Shown: one piece after another, positions 13,427 through 21,766 of the stretch | Position numbering within the stretch: the stretch's first letter is position 1 | Layout: each line of letters starts with the position of its first letter | From: a virus | Reading direction: 5' to 3' (one strand) | IMG/VR virus record: IMGVR_UViG_3300033153_004012 | Coordinates: 1-22,581 of that record | DNA: 22,581 nt | Notes under the pieces: generated by a model | What the model saw: only the letters and a program-made list of their open reading frames with translations | Databases searched by the model: none | What the model was told of the DNA's origin: nothing | Made by a program: the position numbers and the translations under genes

Positions 13427-13843
13427 CTATATTGTTAAAATTGCACCGCTTGAATCTGTTAGAATATTGTTAAAATTATCTACAAATACAACATTGAAAA
13501 ATCTCTGAATATCAGAACTTCCTATTATAGTAAAATTTATATTTAAATTTCTTTTAACATCTAAATTCGCATTAAAGTCAATCATGTTTTTAAAATACTT
13601 CAATTTTGATAACTTTTCATAAAATAAAGACTCTAAATCGCTATAATCAAAATCTTTTTTTAATATATCTTGATATGGTATTCCTTTATTTACATCATAC
13701 ACGAAGTCATTTTTCCATGTGTCAAGCAGTAGTTCCACTTGCTGAAATAATAAATCTTCACTTGATGTTACTTTTATTAGAGGCAGAATAACATCAAATT
13801 CGCCATTGCTGTTTTCGATTGTTTGATAATCTATTTGTGCCAT
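13427..13843 (-). CDS. gp25/gpW-like baseplate wedge protein, copy A
   Basis: 138 aa. It mirrors copy [56 protein letters not shown] and [18 protein letters not shown]. It adds about 18 residues at the C-terminus ([17 protein letters not shown]). The copy starts at the stop of the spike gene (overlapping 1 nt) and precedes the collagen-like fibre. Two diverged wedge paralogues in one baseplate region may mean one has become an adaptor for the fibre. That is inference. Confidence 0.72.
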   Translation of the reverse strand: MAQIDYQTIENSNGEFDVILPLIKVTSSEDLLFQQVELLLDTWKNDFVYDVNKGIPYQDILKKDFDYSDLESLFYEKLSKLKYFKNMIDFNANLDVKRNLNINFTIIGSSDIQRFFNVVFVDNFNNILTDSSGAILTI

Positions 13844-14466
13844 TATACGACCTTGAAAGAATCTAATCTTGTTTTTAAATCATCTATCGTTGTCTTTAAC
13901 GATGAGAAAGCTGATTGTGAGCTAATTGGATAAGTTCCGGCACTAGAGCCGGATGCTATCACGACATTTGTTGTTGATAATAAATCACTTGTATCGCTAA
14001 GAGCCTGTGTAGTTTCACTTAAAATCGTGATAAGTTCTTCATTTTCATTTCTGATCTTAATAGTATCTACTTTAAAATCTGTATAGTCTTGGATCTCTAT
14101 CGGATTAACATTGTTTATCCCAACTAAAGCAAAAGCATTGTTTATATCAAAGTTAGAATCAAATATAAAATCATCATCATCACTTAACCAATCTTCTGTG
14201 GTATCTTTCGCAAAGATCAACAAGACTTTATCGCCTACACTTATTGGGAATTGCAAAAAGCTTCCTCCGCCTTGTAATGTTACAAAGGGTATTTCTGGCA
14301 CTTCTTCTTTGCTTGAATCAATAGTTACATCTACTTTAGTTTTATCATCGCTTATAGCTGTTATCGTTGCCATGTTAGAAGTATTTAATTCTAATAATGA
14401 ATTATTGATAGCATTAAATATAAAATTTATCATACCGTCATTTGATTGTACTACTTCTTTTGGCAT
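13843..14466 (-). CDS. Baseplate spike/puncturing protein, Gp138-like OB domain
   Basis: 207 aa. After a helix, MATITAISDDKTKVDVTIDS and VPEIPFVTLQGGGSFLQFPI, then VGDKVLLIFAKDTTEDWLSD, match the N-terminal OB domain of Gp138/gpV-type spike proteins. That domain is a beta barrel with a VxG-D-x-V-L-x-x-F strand and an acidic DWLSDDDD loop. The C-terminal half is a beta and helical stalk. It would cap the hub and pierce the outer membrane. It follows the hub gene, as in other small myophages. Confidence 0.8.
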   Translation of the reverse strand: MPKEVVQSNDGMINFIFNAINNSLLELNTSNMATITAISDDKTKVDVTIDSSKEEVPEIPFVTLQGGGSFLQFPISVGDKVLLIFAKDTTEDWLSDDDDFIFDSNFDINNAFALVGINNVNPIEIQDYTDFKVDTIKIRNENEELITILSETTQALSDTSDLLSTTNVVIASGSSAGTYPISSQSAFSSLKTTIDDLKTRLDSFKVV

Positions 14467-15372
14467 TTAGAGTCTCCCTGAGTTTAAACCGATTATTTCA
14501 GTTGTTGCAACAGCACTAGAGAAATTATCAACAATGTGTTTTAGTTCTTGCACTCTGTAAATCCCGTCACCACTTATTTGTTTTTTTCTAGGTCTGTTTA
14601 CTGTTAGATTTCCAAAGCTAATATTCCGGCTTCTTGATTGTACCTGGAACTCTGCGCCAATCTTTAAACTTGAATTTAATATAACTTTAGCATTGATGCC
14701 CTGCTCGCTTAGTGTTGGCGGTTCAATTAATCCACTGTTTATAACAATTAGATTGTTTTTAATAACTGATTTTTCCACTAAAATATTTATTTTTTCTTCA
14801 TCTACATAAACATCAACATCTTTGAAGCAGTCTTTTAACAGCCGTTTTATATTAGATACTATTTCACCATTAACCAGGACCGCTTTGAGTAAACTTTTAT
14901 CTGTGCAATTTGTGAAGCCTTCTATCGCTCCCTTTACTACAACACCAGCCTCAGATAGCTCGTCAATAAGTGCATCAACAATATCTTTTCTTGATGTACC
15001 CTTGTCAAACTTTTTATTAGTCTTAGTACGAAAAGCATTAAAACCATCTCCACAATAAAGAACTGTTTTCCATTCCGCATCTTGAATAGAATAAGTACTG
15101 TTTACATTAATTAATTGACCTGTGAAAATCTGCTTATTATCTAAAGTTACAGTGATATCAGTGTTGCCTATATCTTCAGTAAAATTATAAACATTATTAT
15201 ATAAATCTTCTCTGCTGTTTTGATTAAGATTATAGATTTCAATTTCCGCTTCATTTGGTACACTTGCGAGTGTCTTAGTTGCAACAATTCTTATATTTAG
15301 ATTCTCTATTGTCTTATCAATATCTTTATTTCTTATTGATACGATTAAGTCTCTAGTAGAAAATTTACTCAT
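14467..15372 (-). CDS. Baseplate hub protein (gpD/gp27-like)
   Basis: 301 aa. The N-terminal region IVATKTLASVPNEAEIEIYN followed by LNQNSREDLYNNVY is typical of phage hub proteins (EI-x-I-x-NL...R). It is followed by a beta barrel with GYQ-like strands (DWKTVLYCGDGFNAF-type), a helical domain (RKDIVDALIDELSEAGVVVK) and a closing barrel ending VATTEIIGLNSGRL. It forms the central trimer on which the spike sits. It overlaps the plug gene by 8 nt. Confidence 0.8.
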   Translation of the reverse strand: MSKFSTRDLIVSIRNKDIDKTIENLNIRIVATKTLASVPNEAEIEIYNLNQNSREDLYNNVYNFTEDIGNTDITVTLDNKQIFTGQLINVNSTYSIQDAEWKTVLYCGDGFNAFRTKTNKKFDKGTSRKDIVDALIDELSEAGVVVKGAIEGFTNCTDKSLLKAVLVNGEIVSNIKRLLKDCFKDVDVYVDEEKINILVEKSVIKNNLIVINSGLIEPPTLSEQGINAKVILNSSLKIGAEFQVQSRSRNISFGNLTVNRPRKKQISGDGIYRVQELKHIVDNFSSAVATTEIIGLNSGRL

Positions 15373-15619
15373 CTGTGACTAACTTGAATCCAGAGATATT
15401 TTCTGCTGTTGCATAACTAGCACTAGAGTCAGAAGTAAATCTAAAGCCTAAAAACTGAAAGCCTGAAACAACTTTATTATGATAAGAAATTATATTGCCA
15501 TCTAAATCAAATAGATCAAAATAGAAATAGTCGTTATTTGTATTGTATTTGAATCTAAGTTCAGCTTGATTTGTTTTTAAAATCTTGTTGATAAAGTTTA
15601 AATCTAAATTTATTATCAT
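15365..15619 (-). CDS. Baseplate plug-like protein (DUF6983 / Pam3 gp18-like)
   Basis: 84 aa. The start is set at ATG 15619, 8 nt from AGGA and overlapping the previous stop as ATGA; an ATG at 15625 lies too close to the ribosome site. The protein is beta-rich, with AELRFKYNTNNDYFYFDLFD, LDGNIISYHNKVVSG and FRFTSDSS. Size, position between the Dit-like and hub genes and the Y-N-x-x...F-D-L-x-D-x-x-G pattern match the plug protein of Pam3-type baseplates. Confidence 0.68.
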   Translation of the reverse strand: MIINLDLNFINKILKTNQAELRFKYNTNNDYFYFDLFDLDGNIISYHNKVVSGFQFLGFRFTSDSSASYATAENISGFKLVTDE

Positions 15620-16125
15620 GACCATAATCCTATACTATCATCTATGTTTAATGAAGTGTCTGCAACAACATCAGTTCTATTTTCTGATAAATTAAAACTG
15701 ATTCTTAGCCCTTCTTCTTCTGATTCAGTGTAAGAGAAATTCTCTAAAAAGTATCCACTATAATTTCCGTATTTTGTTTTGAAGGAAATTGTTTCTTTAT
15801 TGTTTGAGATTTCATCTAATCTGTTTAATTGTCTCTTCGTATATGTTTGAACAAATTTAGTTCCTAGAATGTTTGGAAGATTCGTAATTGATCTACTGTC
15901 AATTATTGTCTGCGCTGTATCAGTTACTATGATTTCTACTGATAAGACTGTAGGGCTATTGTGAACTGCATCAGTTAAGTCAAAGCCATCCTCAATAGGT
16001 CTTTTTGTAACGACATTATTTACAACTTGATTGACACTAAGAAACCCGTCAAAAGCAACAGTGATTCCACTTTCATCACTTTCAAAAACATTTTTAGAAA
16101 ATCCGCTTATTTGAATTAATGCCAT
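15616..16125 (-). CDS. Baseplate hub-associated protein, Dit-like
   Basis: 169 aa, predominantly beta. The VTKRPIEDGFDLTDAVHNSP motif followed by LSVEIIVTD is the hallmark of the Dit-like family found between tape measure and hub genes in Mu/Pam3-type myophages. It likely links tail tube to baseplate. It starts 3 nt after the tape measure stop and overlaps the plug gene by 4 nt. Confidence 0.78.
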   Translation of the reverse strand: MALIQISGFSKNVFESDESGITVAFDGFLSVNQVVNNVVTKRPIEDGFDLTDAVHNSPTVLSVEIIVTDTAQTIIDSRSITNLPNILGTKFVQTYTKRQLNRLDEISNNKETISFKTKYGNYSGYFLENFSYTESEEEGLRISFNLSENRTDVVADTSLNIDDSIGLWS

Positions 16126-16128
16126 TTT

Positions 16129-17508
16129 TTAATCTCCAAAAATTCTATTTGATGTTTGCTGGAAGTATTGGTTTATTTGTTCCACTACGCTTCCGTCTGC
16201 TCCACTAACATTTATCGTAATATTTGCATCTCTTGCACCGCCAATATTATTAGTGATTGCCTGAGCTTGTGGACCTCCTCCAAAGAAACCACTAATAGAA
16301 TTCGATATTGAATCAAAACTAGGAATACTGATTTTATTAGAAATTGCACCGATTGACTTTATTATCTCAGCAATTTTGGTAAATGAAGATATCCAAAAAT
16401 TTATAAGGGTTTCGAATTGACTTAAAATTATTTCAAACACACCTTTAATGTTATTCGCAAACTCAAGGATAGATTCAACTTTGATACCTAAAGTATCTAA
16501 GAAGCCGCCACTGATACTATCTTTATTGCTTAATGCAAATATAATATCTTCAATGATTAAAAATAATGCTAATCCTAGCGCAAGAGGAACAGCAAAAGCC
16601 AAAGTCATTTTTCTTTTCAATACTAGAAAAGCAACAGATGCAGCAAGAACAGCATTTTCAAGTCCACCCATTAATCCAACTATCCTAGATATTAAAGAGA
16701 ATATTCTTGTTAATACAGTAAATAATACATTTGAAGCTTTTGTTATCGCTCTAAAAAACTTATCAAACCCTGCTGTTATTTCTTTCATATTCTTTTGAGC
16801 AAATTTTACAAACACTTGTAAGAACTTATTTATATTTACTAGAAGTTGAGAACCTATCTTATTTGTCATTCCACTTATAACTGTAGTTGCTCTTAACCAT
16901 ACCGCTTGAAACCCTCCAGCGAGTCGTTTTTGTTCGGCTGATACTGTGCCACCAAAACTATCAAACTCTTCTCCTAGAGCTTTTATATTAGCACTACCAC
17001 TATCTAATGCTTGAAGTAGATTTGTGCTAACTCCAATTCTTTCAAGTAGGTTTATTTTTTCTGAATTTGATTGAATATTTTGTATTGAATCGCTTATCGC
17101 TAGAAGTAAATCAGAAGAGTTTTGAAAGTCTGCAGGATTAATGCCTAAGCGTCCAAAAGCTTCAATGTCACCTTTGCCTCTTAATATATCTTCTTGGGCT
17201 TTTGTGAGGTTCTTTAGCGAAGCAGTGACATCATCGCCACTTGCTCCAAAATCTTCGGCAGCAAACTTTACCCGTTGATATTCTTCTGTAGTCGTATTTA
17301 GTCTTAATGCTAATTTGTCAAGTTGATCGTTTTGATCTGCCACACTTTTTGCAATTGAAAAAGCAACACCTTGTGCAGCAATTATCGCTGCTCCAAGTTT
17401 AACAAATCCAGCAACAGATTTTTGAAGAGATTTATTGAACCCTTCAAATGTTTTTTTATCCCATTTAAAATTTAATTCATAATCTAATTCTTCAACGGTT
17501 GTTCCCAA
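16129..17508 (-). CDS. Tail tape measure protein (TTG start)
   Basis: 459 aa. Only TTG at 17508 fits: AAAAGG lies 7 nt upstream and no ATG is near. The N-terminus contains FNKSLQKSVAGFVKLGAAII and a long helical region (QNDQLDKLALRLNTTTEEYQ). Membrane-like segments lie at about 265-285 and 290-325, and the C-terminus ANITINVSGADGSVVEQIN is typical of tape measure ends. It sets tail length. At about 1.5 angstroms per residue a short tail of some 70 nm is expected. It is directly downstream of the frameshifted chaperone, as usual. Confidence 0.9.
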   Translation of the reverse strand: MGTTVEELDYELNFKWDKKTFEGFNKSLQKSVAGFVKLGAAIIAAQGVAFSIAKSVADQNDQLDKLALRLNTTTEEYQRVKFAAEDFGASGDDVTASLKNLTKAQEDILRGKGDIEAFGRLGINPADFQNSSDLLLAISDSIQNIQSNSEKINLLERIGVSTNLLQALDSGSANIKALGEEFDSFGGTVSAEQKRLAGGFQAVWLRATTVISGMTNKIGSQLLVNINKFLQVFVKFAQKNMKEITAGFDKFFRAITKASNVLFTVLTRIFSLISRIVGLMGGLENAVLAASVAFLVLKRKMTLAFAVPLALGLALFLIIEDIIFALSNKDSISGGFLDTLGIKVESILEFANNIKGVFEIILSQFETLINFWISSFTKIAEIIKSIGAISNKISIPSFDSISNSISGFFGGGPQAQAITNNIGGARDANITINVSGADGSVVEQINQYFQQTSNRIFGD

Positions 17509-17532
17509 AATGAATCCTTTTGATAATTATAT

Positions 17533-18185
17533 CTAAAAAATAGATAGGTACTCTTTAGGTAAGTTTAGATCATCTGCTCTAATTGTTTCTAATCCTTGCA
17601 GCTCTTGTTTAGTTTTATCTTTAGATCGAGAAGATTTAACCTTTCCATTTTTCATGCTCTGAATGAAATAGTAAGTAGCTTCAACTTTCTTAAAGTCTTT
17701 ATATCTCATTTCCATAAACTCGCTAAATGAGATTACTTTCTGAGATATTAAAACAGAGCCTCTAAAGAAAAGAGGTGCGATTCTATTTTGTTGTAAAAAC
17801 TTAACTATTTCTTGCGGATTACTTTCCGCTTTGGCTTTCCCTGTTCTGCTGAATCCTCATTCTGTAAATAATCAGCCATGATTTCCATAATCTCTGGTAA
17901 ACATTCCTGAAATACTTTTAACTTTAATGGCATCTCTTGTAAATCTTCTTCACTTAATTCATTGCCATTTTCATCCGTATAACAAATTGTTGCAAAGCGG
18001 ATACTATTCTCTTTTATGGCATCCATTACACTTTTCATCATCTCGGTTGATAGTTGTTCTTGCTTCTCTGGAGTCATTCCCATAGCATTTGTCATTAACG
18101 GCATTACGCTATCAAATATATAATCTTCTAATTCACACAACAGTTTATTTTTAACAGTCTTTAAATCTTTTTTAATCAGTATCAT
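17533..18185 (-). CDS. Tail assembly chaperone, frameshift product (gpGT-like)
   Basis: The extended product arises by a -1 shift at GGGAAAG (17835-17841). The first 117 residues come from the upstream frame, then 100 residues from the -1 frame, beginning AKAESNPQEIVKFLQQNRIA and ending LNLPKEYLSIF. The -1 frame is closed just upstream by a TGA (within AATGAG, near 17863) and stays open to 17533. The segment contains EFMEMRYKDFKKVEATYYF, like gpT-type C-termini. In lambda-type tails the long form bridges the tape measure and tube protein during assembly and is absent from the virion. The fusion is inferred from sequence. Confidence 0.85.
17805..18185 (-). CDS. Tail assembly chaperone, short form (gpG-like)
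   Basis: 126 aa. The start is ATG 18185 because AAAGGAG lies 8 nt upstream; a GTG at 18209 is upstream of that site. The protein is helical and acidic (PEKQEQLSTEMMKSVMDAIK, LSEEDLQEMPLKLKVFQECL) with a basic tail (KPKRKVIRKK) encoded past the slip site. It sits between the tail tube and tape measure genes, the canonical gpG location. Most ribosomes should finish at the TAG at 17805-17807. Confidence 0.85.
   Translation of the reverse strand: MILIKKDLKTVKNKLLCELEDYIFDSVMPLMTNAMGMTPEKQEQLSTEMMKSVMDAIKENSIRFATICYTDENGNELSEEDLQEMPLKLKVFQECLPEIMEIMADYLQNEDSAEQGKPKRKVIRKK
17814..17841 (-). promoter_or_regulatory. Programmed -1 ribosomal frameshift signal
   Basis: In transcript order: slippery heptamer G-GGA-AAG in the zero frame (17841-17835), a 5-nt spacer (CCAAA), then stem GCGGA, loop AAGTAA, stem TCCGC (17829-17814). 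The zero-frame TAG follows 6 nt later. GGGAAAG is the same heptamer used by phage lambda G-T. Heptamer frame, spacer and hairpin are all right for a -1 shift. Confidence 0.9.
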
Positions 18186-18209
18186 CTTCTTATCTCCTTT
18201 GATTAACAC

Positions 18210-18258
18210 TTTACGAAGCCCACCGGAGATGAATGTGGGAGAAAATGGACTTCGTAAA
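18210..18258 (-). other. Nested stem-loop between tube and chaperone genes
   Basis: Outer 9-bp perfect stem TTTACGAAG/CTTCGTAAA (18210-18218 with 18250-18258) and inner 5-bp stem CCCAC/GTGGG (18219-18223 with 18235-18239). It lies just before the AAAGGAG of the chaperone gene. No U-tract follows in either direction. A role in mRNA processing or in lowering chaperone expression relative to the tube protein is plausible. Confidence 0.7.
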
Positions 18259-18279
18259 ATGTAATAGACTCAAAAGAGC

Positions 18280-18681
18280 CTATTTTTCTAATGATAGAAT
18301 TTGTAAGTTACCTTTGAAAGTAACTGAGACAGTTTCAACATCTGACGAACCTGTGCTATCGCCAATTGCAATCTGAGTGGGATTTGCAGAAGCCATGAAT
18401 CCTTTGAATCCTACTCCTTCATCATTGATTGTTAATGGAAAGTTTACATCAGTTTGAATCTGAAGCAGTAAAGCATCTAAGCCTTCTGTACCTTTAACTA
18501 TATTTGCTGTAATTGCCGTGATAATAGCGTTTTTATTTCGCTTAATATGCACTACTGCGTCCAATGCGCTTAAAGAATCACCTCTTTCACCTACATCGTA
18601 AGTGATAGAACCTTCAGCGAGTCCTTTAATCGGAATACCACCATAAACAAAGCTTATGAGTCCTTTTGTTTGTTCAGCCAT
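18280..18681 (-). CDS. Tail tube protein (DUF3277-like)
   Basis: 133 aa, beta-rich. FVYGGIPIKGLAEGSITYDV and ERGDSLSALDAVVHIKRN, then ITANIVKGTEGLDALLLQIQ and VETVSVTFKGNLQILSL, match the tube family adjacent to DUF3383 sheaths. It polymerises into the inner tube. It starts 2 nt after the sheath stop with a GGAGGCTTAATC ribosome site, the strongest in this block. That fits a major structural protein. Confidence 0.85.
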   Translation of the reverse strand: MAEQTKGLISFVYGGIPIKGLAEGSITYDVGERGDSLSALDAVVHIKRNKNAIITAITANIVKGTEGLDALLLQIQTDVNFPLTINDEGVGFKGFMASANPTQIAIGDSTGSSDVETVSVTFKGNLQILSLEK

Positions 18682-18683
18682 GA

Positions 18684-20096
18684 TTAAGCCTCCGTTTTAA
18701 TTGTAATAGTATTTGTCACAAAATGACCAGCAACATCTTCAAAGTATGAATATGTACCAATGATTTCACGATTTGCTATGTTTCCAGCAGTGAAAGCAAT
18801 CTCAAACGGCACATCTGCGTTGTTGTCGATGATGCCTTGATTTATCGCTTGTTGGAATACAGGCTGTGTGATGTTTTCTAATAGAGTAAATCCATCTAAG
18901 TTAATCCCTACTTTTTTTGTAGTTAGTAAATTATAAATCGCTTCATCTAACTGGATCTTTACCCAAATGCTACCAAGTGAAGTATCAACGAAATCACCGT
19001 CTTTTAAAGTAGTACCCTCTTTGATGAAAGATTGACCAACACGCTCATTTGTTCCTGTATAAACATTTGTGTTTTTATCAAGAGTATTTTGAAGCTCTGC
19101 ATTTGTCATATCTACTGAAGCACTATTTTTAGGTTTCATAAACTTAACAGTTTGAGAACCAATATCTTTAGCCATTAATTTACCCATTACACCAAATGAT
19201 ACAAAGTCAGTGGCTACATCAGTATAATAGAAGGATACATTTCCAACTCTTAGCAGATCATCACCGCTTAAGTTATCATAGAAGTTTTTATTTGTTGAAG
19301 ATACATCAGTTGTAACGCTTGTGATTACTGCTGCTGCGCTAGAGTCTATAAAAACATCATACTCTTTATTGAATACGAATTGAGTTAAATCTGCACCATC
19401 TCCAACTACTTGATTTGTAAGCCCTAAAGCTTTATCTAGTCCAACAACTACAAAGTTAAAACCTGCAGTGCTATCATTTTCTAGCTCAGTTAGTTTTCCA
19501 ATTATATCTTTATCGCTTACTGTTAAGAAGGACTTAGCAATCAATGCTGATATGTCTGTTCCAACTGGAGATGCTGGAGTTGCTATAGTATCAACTATTG
19601 AAGCTACCCCTGTTGAATCAGAAGTAATCACCAAAGTGTTTCCAATGCCGACTGAACAAGTTGCACCAGCACTTGCACTAATAAGACCGGCAGTGATAAC
19701 ATCAGCTATGTCTTGAATATTTCCGATGCTTGTAAAATCTAGTGCTGCAATTGCTTGTGTTACAGAATCCACATCTACATCAAACTCACCGTCTGTGATA
19801 GCGATAAAGTCATTTGGAGCAATTGAAATAGTTGTTAAGCTTCCTGAACTTTCACCCGTTACCGGTACTAAATAAAGAGTTGTTGCACCCTCACTAAAAT
19901 AAGCCTCTGCCATTGCATAAGCTTCTGAAGTTGTCAGAAAGTCCTCACCTACCTCTTCAATAGTAGTGTATAATCTCTTTAACTCTGTAATTACAGTTGT
20001 GTCAGTGATTAGACCTACCGCCTTATTTATATCAATAAATGTTGTCGCTAACTCTTTTTGTACATCAGTTAAGACAGCTCTACGATTTAATGCCAT
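18684..20096 (-). CDS. Tail sheath protein (DUF3383-like)
   Basis: 470 aa. The start is ATG 20096 with AAGGA 7 nt upstream (MALNRRAVLTDVQKELATTF); the frame extends to 20132 but without a ribosome site. LTTSEAYAMAEAYFSEGATT, IKEGTTLKDGDFVDTSLGSI and WVKIQLDEAIYNLLTTKKVG, with the closing beta domain (FVTNTITIKTEA), match DUF3383 contractile sheath proteins. A repetitive, Thr/Ser/Ala-rich middle domain is probably surface exposed. It establishes the phage as a myovirus. Confidence 0.88.
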   Translation of the reverse strand: MALNRRAVLTDVQKELATTFIDINKAVGLITDTTVITELKRLYTTIEEVGEDFLTTSEAYAMAEAYFSEGATTLYLVPVTGESSGSLTTISIAPNDFIAITDGEFDVDVDSVTQAIAALDFTSIGNIQDIADVITAGLISASAGATCSVGIGNTLVITSDSTGVASIVDTIATPASPVGTDISALIAKSFLTVSDKDIIGKLTELENDSTAGFNFVVVGLDKALGLTNQVVGDGADLTQFVFNKEYDVFIDSSAAAVITSVTTDVSSTNKNFYDNLSGDDLLRVGNVSFYYTDVATDFVSFGVMGKLMAKDIGSQTVKFMKPKNSASVDMTNAELQNTLDKNTNVYTGTNERVGQSFIKEGTTLKDGDFVDTSLGSIWVKIQLDEAIYNLLTTKKVGINLDGFTLLENITQPVFQQAINQGIIDNNADVPFEIAFTAGNIANREIIGTYSYFEDVAGHFVTNTITIKTEA

Positions 20097-20131
20097 TTTG
20101 TTTTCCTTATGTTGAAATGGATATAGTTCCA

Positions 20132-20599
20132 CTAAACTACATCAACAAGTGTTACTTCACCTATATGACTATTGTCATAACTAAAAATGAAGTCGAAGAG
20201 ATAGCCTTCTTCTTCCCTGGTATTTTTTAATTGAGGGAGTGAAGCCATTGCACCTAAAGCCATAAAAGAAACACCTTGATTACTCAAAAGTTCCTTATTT
20301 GATATTGTATCAAAACTATTGTATAAATTTCTAGCATTTAGAAAACTATTTGCACCACGAATATCTAAACTCATTGTCACTATTGTTAAAGGAGTGTATT
20401 TTTCATCTAATTTTGTATTGTCGGATTGATTGATTGAGAGACTTGTATTATTAATAAAACTTGCTTTTTCTTCATTTAGTATATAGAATGTTACATAGTC
20501 ATCGTCTGGTGCTTTAAAAGTCAATGCACCGTCAAATACATCAATATCATTTAAAACATTTTCTATATAATCAACAATCGGTATTCTAAAGTCAATCAT
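20132..20599 (-). CDS. Tail terminator-like protein (LIC_12616 family-like)
   Basis: 155 aa. The segment YVTFYILNEEKASFINNTSL, then LTIVTMSLDIRGANSFLNAR and NLYNSFDTISNKELLSNQGV, resembles the phage neck terminator family called LIC_12616. The position immediately before the sheath gene is where the terminator that caps the tail tube is found. AAAGGATTAGA precedes the ATG. The end (REEEGYLFDFIFSYDNSHIG) is the usual beta-strand closing these proteins. Confidence 0.75.
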   Translation of the reverse strand: MIDFRIPIVDYIENVLNDIDVFDGALTFKAPDDDYVTFYILNEEKASFINNTSLSINQSDNTKLDEKYTPLTIVTMSLDIRGANSFLNARNLYNSFDTISNKELLSNQGVSFMALGAMASLPQLKNTREEEGYLFDFIFSYDNSHIGEVTLVDVV

Positions 20600-20600
20600 T

Positions 20601-20945
20601 CTAATCCTTTATAAGTTCAGCGAAGAACTTACTATAATCGCCAACAACTTTAATATTTATTTTCATTACACGATAGTTTTGTGATCTATAAGAAACATTA
20701 TCATCGGTCAATATGTCTGCATCAACAGGAGCGAATATCTTTATCATATCTTCTAAGTGATAACCGTCTTGCGCAATGGCTTTAATATCTTCGTTAGATG
20801 CCGGATGAACATAGCAGTTGATTGCTGTGGGAGTTTGTGGAGTTCTTACTTCTCTGCCAGTAACAACCGTCACAACAAACCTTGTAAACTCAAAATCTTG
20901 TGAAAATTCTGTTATTACTTCTTCGTATAATTCAAAATCGATCAT
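20601..20945 (-). CDS. Head-tail connector or stopper-like neck protein
   Basis: 114 aa, beta-rich. FVVTVVTGREVRTPQTPTAI, then IKIFAPVDADILTDDNVSYR and NYRVMKINIKVVGDYSKFFA resemble small neck proteins in which a beta barrel carries a Y-R-V motif. It overlaps the preceding gene as ATGA and lies between the gp10-like protein and the terminator. Stopper or adaptor cannot be separated from sequence alone. Confidence 0.62.
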   Translation of the reverse strand: MIDFELYEEVITEFSQDFEFTRFVVTVVTGREVRTPQTPTAINCYVHPASNEDIKAIAQDGYHLEDMIKIFAPVDADILTDDNVSYRSQNYRVMKINIKVVGDYSKFFAELIKD

Positions 20946-21391
20946 AATTTACCAACTGCAAAAGTTACTGATTGCAACATGTGACCTGTATTTATTAAAG
21001 GGTTTGAACTTCCTTTAGCACTTATTGTCGCTGGATTATTTGCCGGACTTCTCAATGCTGTGATTTCTTTTTGAACATGTCCTTGTCCTAGTATCCCCAA
21101 TTTATTAGCAAATTTTGTAAAATCAAGTTTTTCTATTTTGCCTAACTCTTTTAAAATTAACTTTTTATATGTGCTTTTATTTTTAGCAAAAGATATTGCC
21201 ATGAAAGGTCTTTTTGGCACACCTAGACCAAAGTTATTAACAGTCGCTTTAAAGACCGCATTTACACCTTGATTATCTTCTGAGTGGGTTTCTTTTTTAA
21301 CTGCTGGGAAACCTACTTTTATTGATGTGTTTTCTATACTATTAATCTTTTTAGGTAAATCAAATACTTTTTTTCTTTTTAATTTATTCAT
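20942..21391 (-). CDS. Neck/tail completion-like protein (HK97 gp10-like)
   Basis: 149 aa. VNNFGLGVPKRPFMAISFAK, LGILGQGHVQKEITALRSPA and ISAKGSSNPLINTGHMLQSV form a signature seen in phage proteins between the head adaptor and terminator. It has a P-x-RPF strand, a helix with G-x-x-x-Q-x-x-I, and NPL-x-x-TG near the end. These are usually called HK97-gp10-like or tail completion proteins. The N-terminus is strongly basic (NKLKRKKVFDLPKK). Confidence 0.72.
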   Translation of the reverse strand: MNKLKRKKVFDLPKKINSIENTSIKVGFPAVKKETHSEDNQGVNAVFKATVNNFGLGVPKRPFMAISFAKNKSTYKKLILKELGKIEKLDFTKFANKLGILGQGHVQKEITALRSPANNPATISAKGSSNPLINTGHMLQSVTFAVGKL

Positions 21392-21409
21392 TTTATTTAC
21401 CTAAAATCA

Positions 21410-21766
21410 TTATACGAAAACACCGCCAAAGTTAAATGCTCTGAGTTGCAAATAACGCTGACCATATTTAGTTGATGAGAAAAACAGATCATTAGAGTTT
21501 ATCGTTGCCGGAGTTGCAAAAGAAACGCTTACTCCATCAACAGATTTAGATACTGCGTCTTTTATAGAAGAAGTGCCACTCTTGTTATTGATAGTGAATA
21601 GATGAGCTTGAAGCATAAGAATCGCTAAGTCGTTACAACCATTGTCCTCTTGATAAATAGCACCAAAATAACACTGGTAATCATCTTCACTTGTCGCAAA
21701 GTAATCATCTACTTTAGTTGTGTCGAACTCCGGAAACTTTGCTTTAAAGTCAGCTATGAAAGACAT
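21410..21766 (-). CDS. Head-tail adaptor-like protein (DUF4054-like)
   Basis: 118 aa. FKAKFPEFDTTKVDDYFATS at the start, then CNDLAILMLQAHLFTINNKS, IKDAVSKSVDGVSVSFATPA and the final STKYGQRYLQLR match DUF4054, a helical adaptor that usually follows the major capsid gene. Here the gene upstream is only a 67-aa unknown, so the capsid gene is not in its usual place. Confidence 0.82.
   Translation of the reverse strand: MSFIADFKAKFPEFDTTKVDDYFATSEDDYQCYFGAIYQEDNGCNDLAILMLQAHLFTINNKSGTSSIKDAVSKSVDGVSVSFATPATINSNDLFFSSTKYGQRYLQLRAFNFGGVFV

Noticed and set aside
17533-17715. Independent 60-aa gene starting at 17715
   Set aside because: The frame is open well upstream to the slip site, and the frameshift signal shows it is the C-terminal part of the long chaperone.
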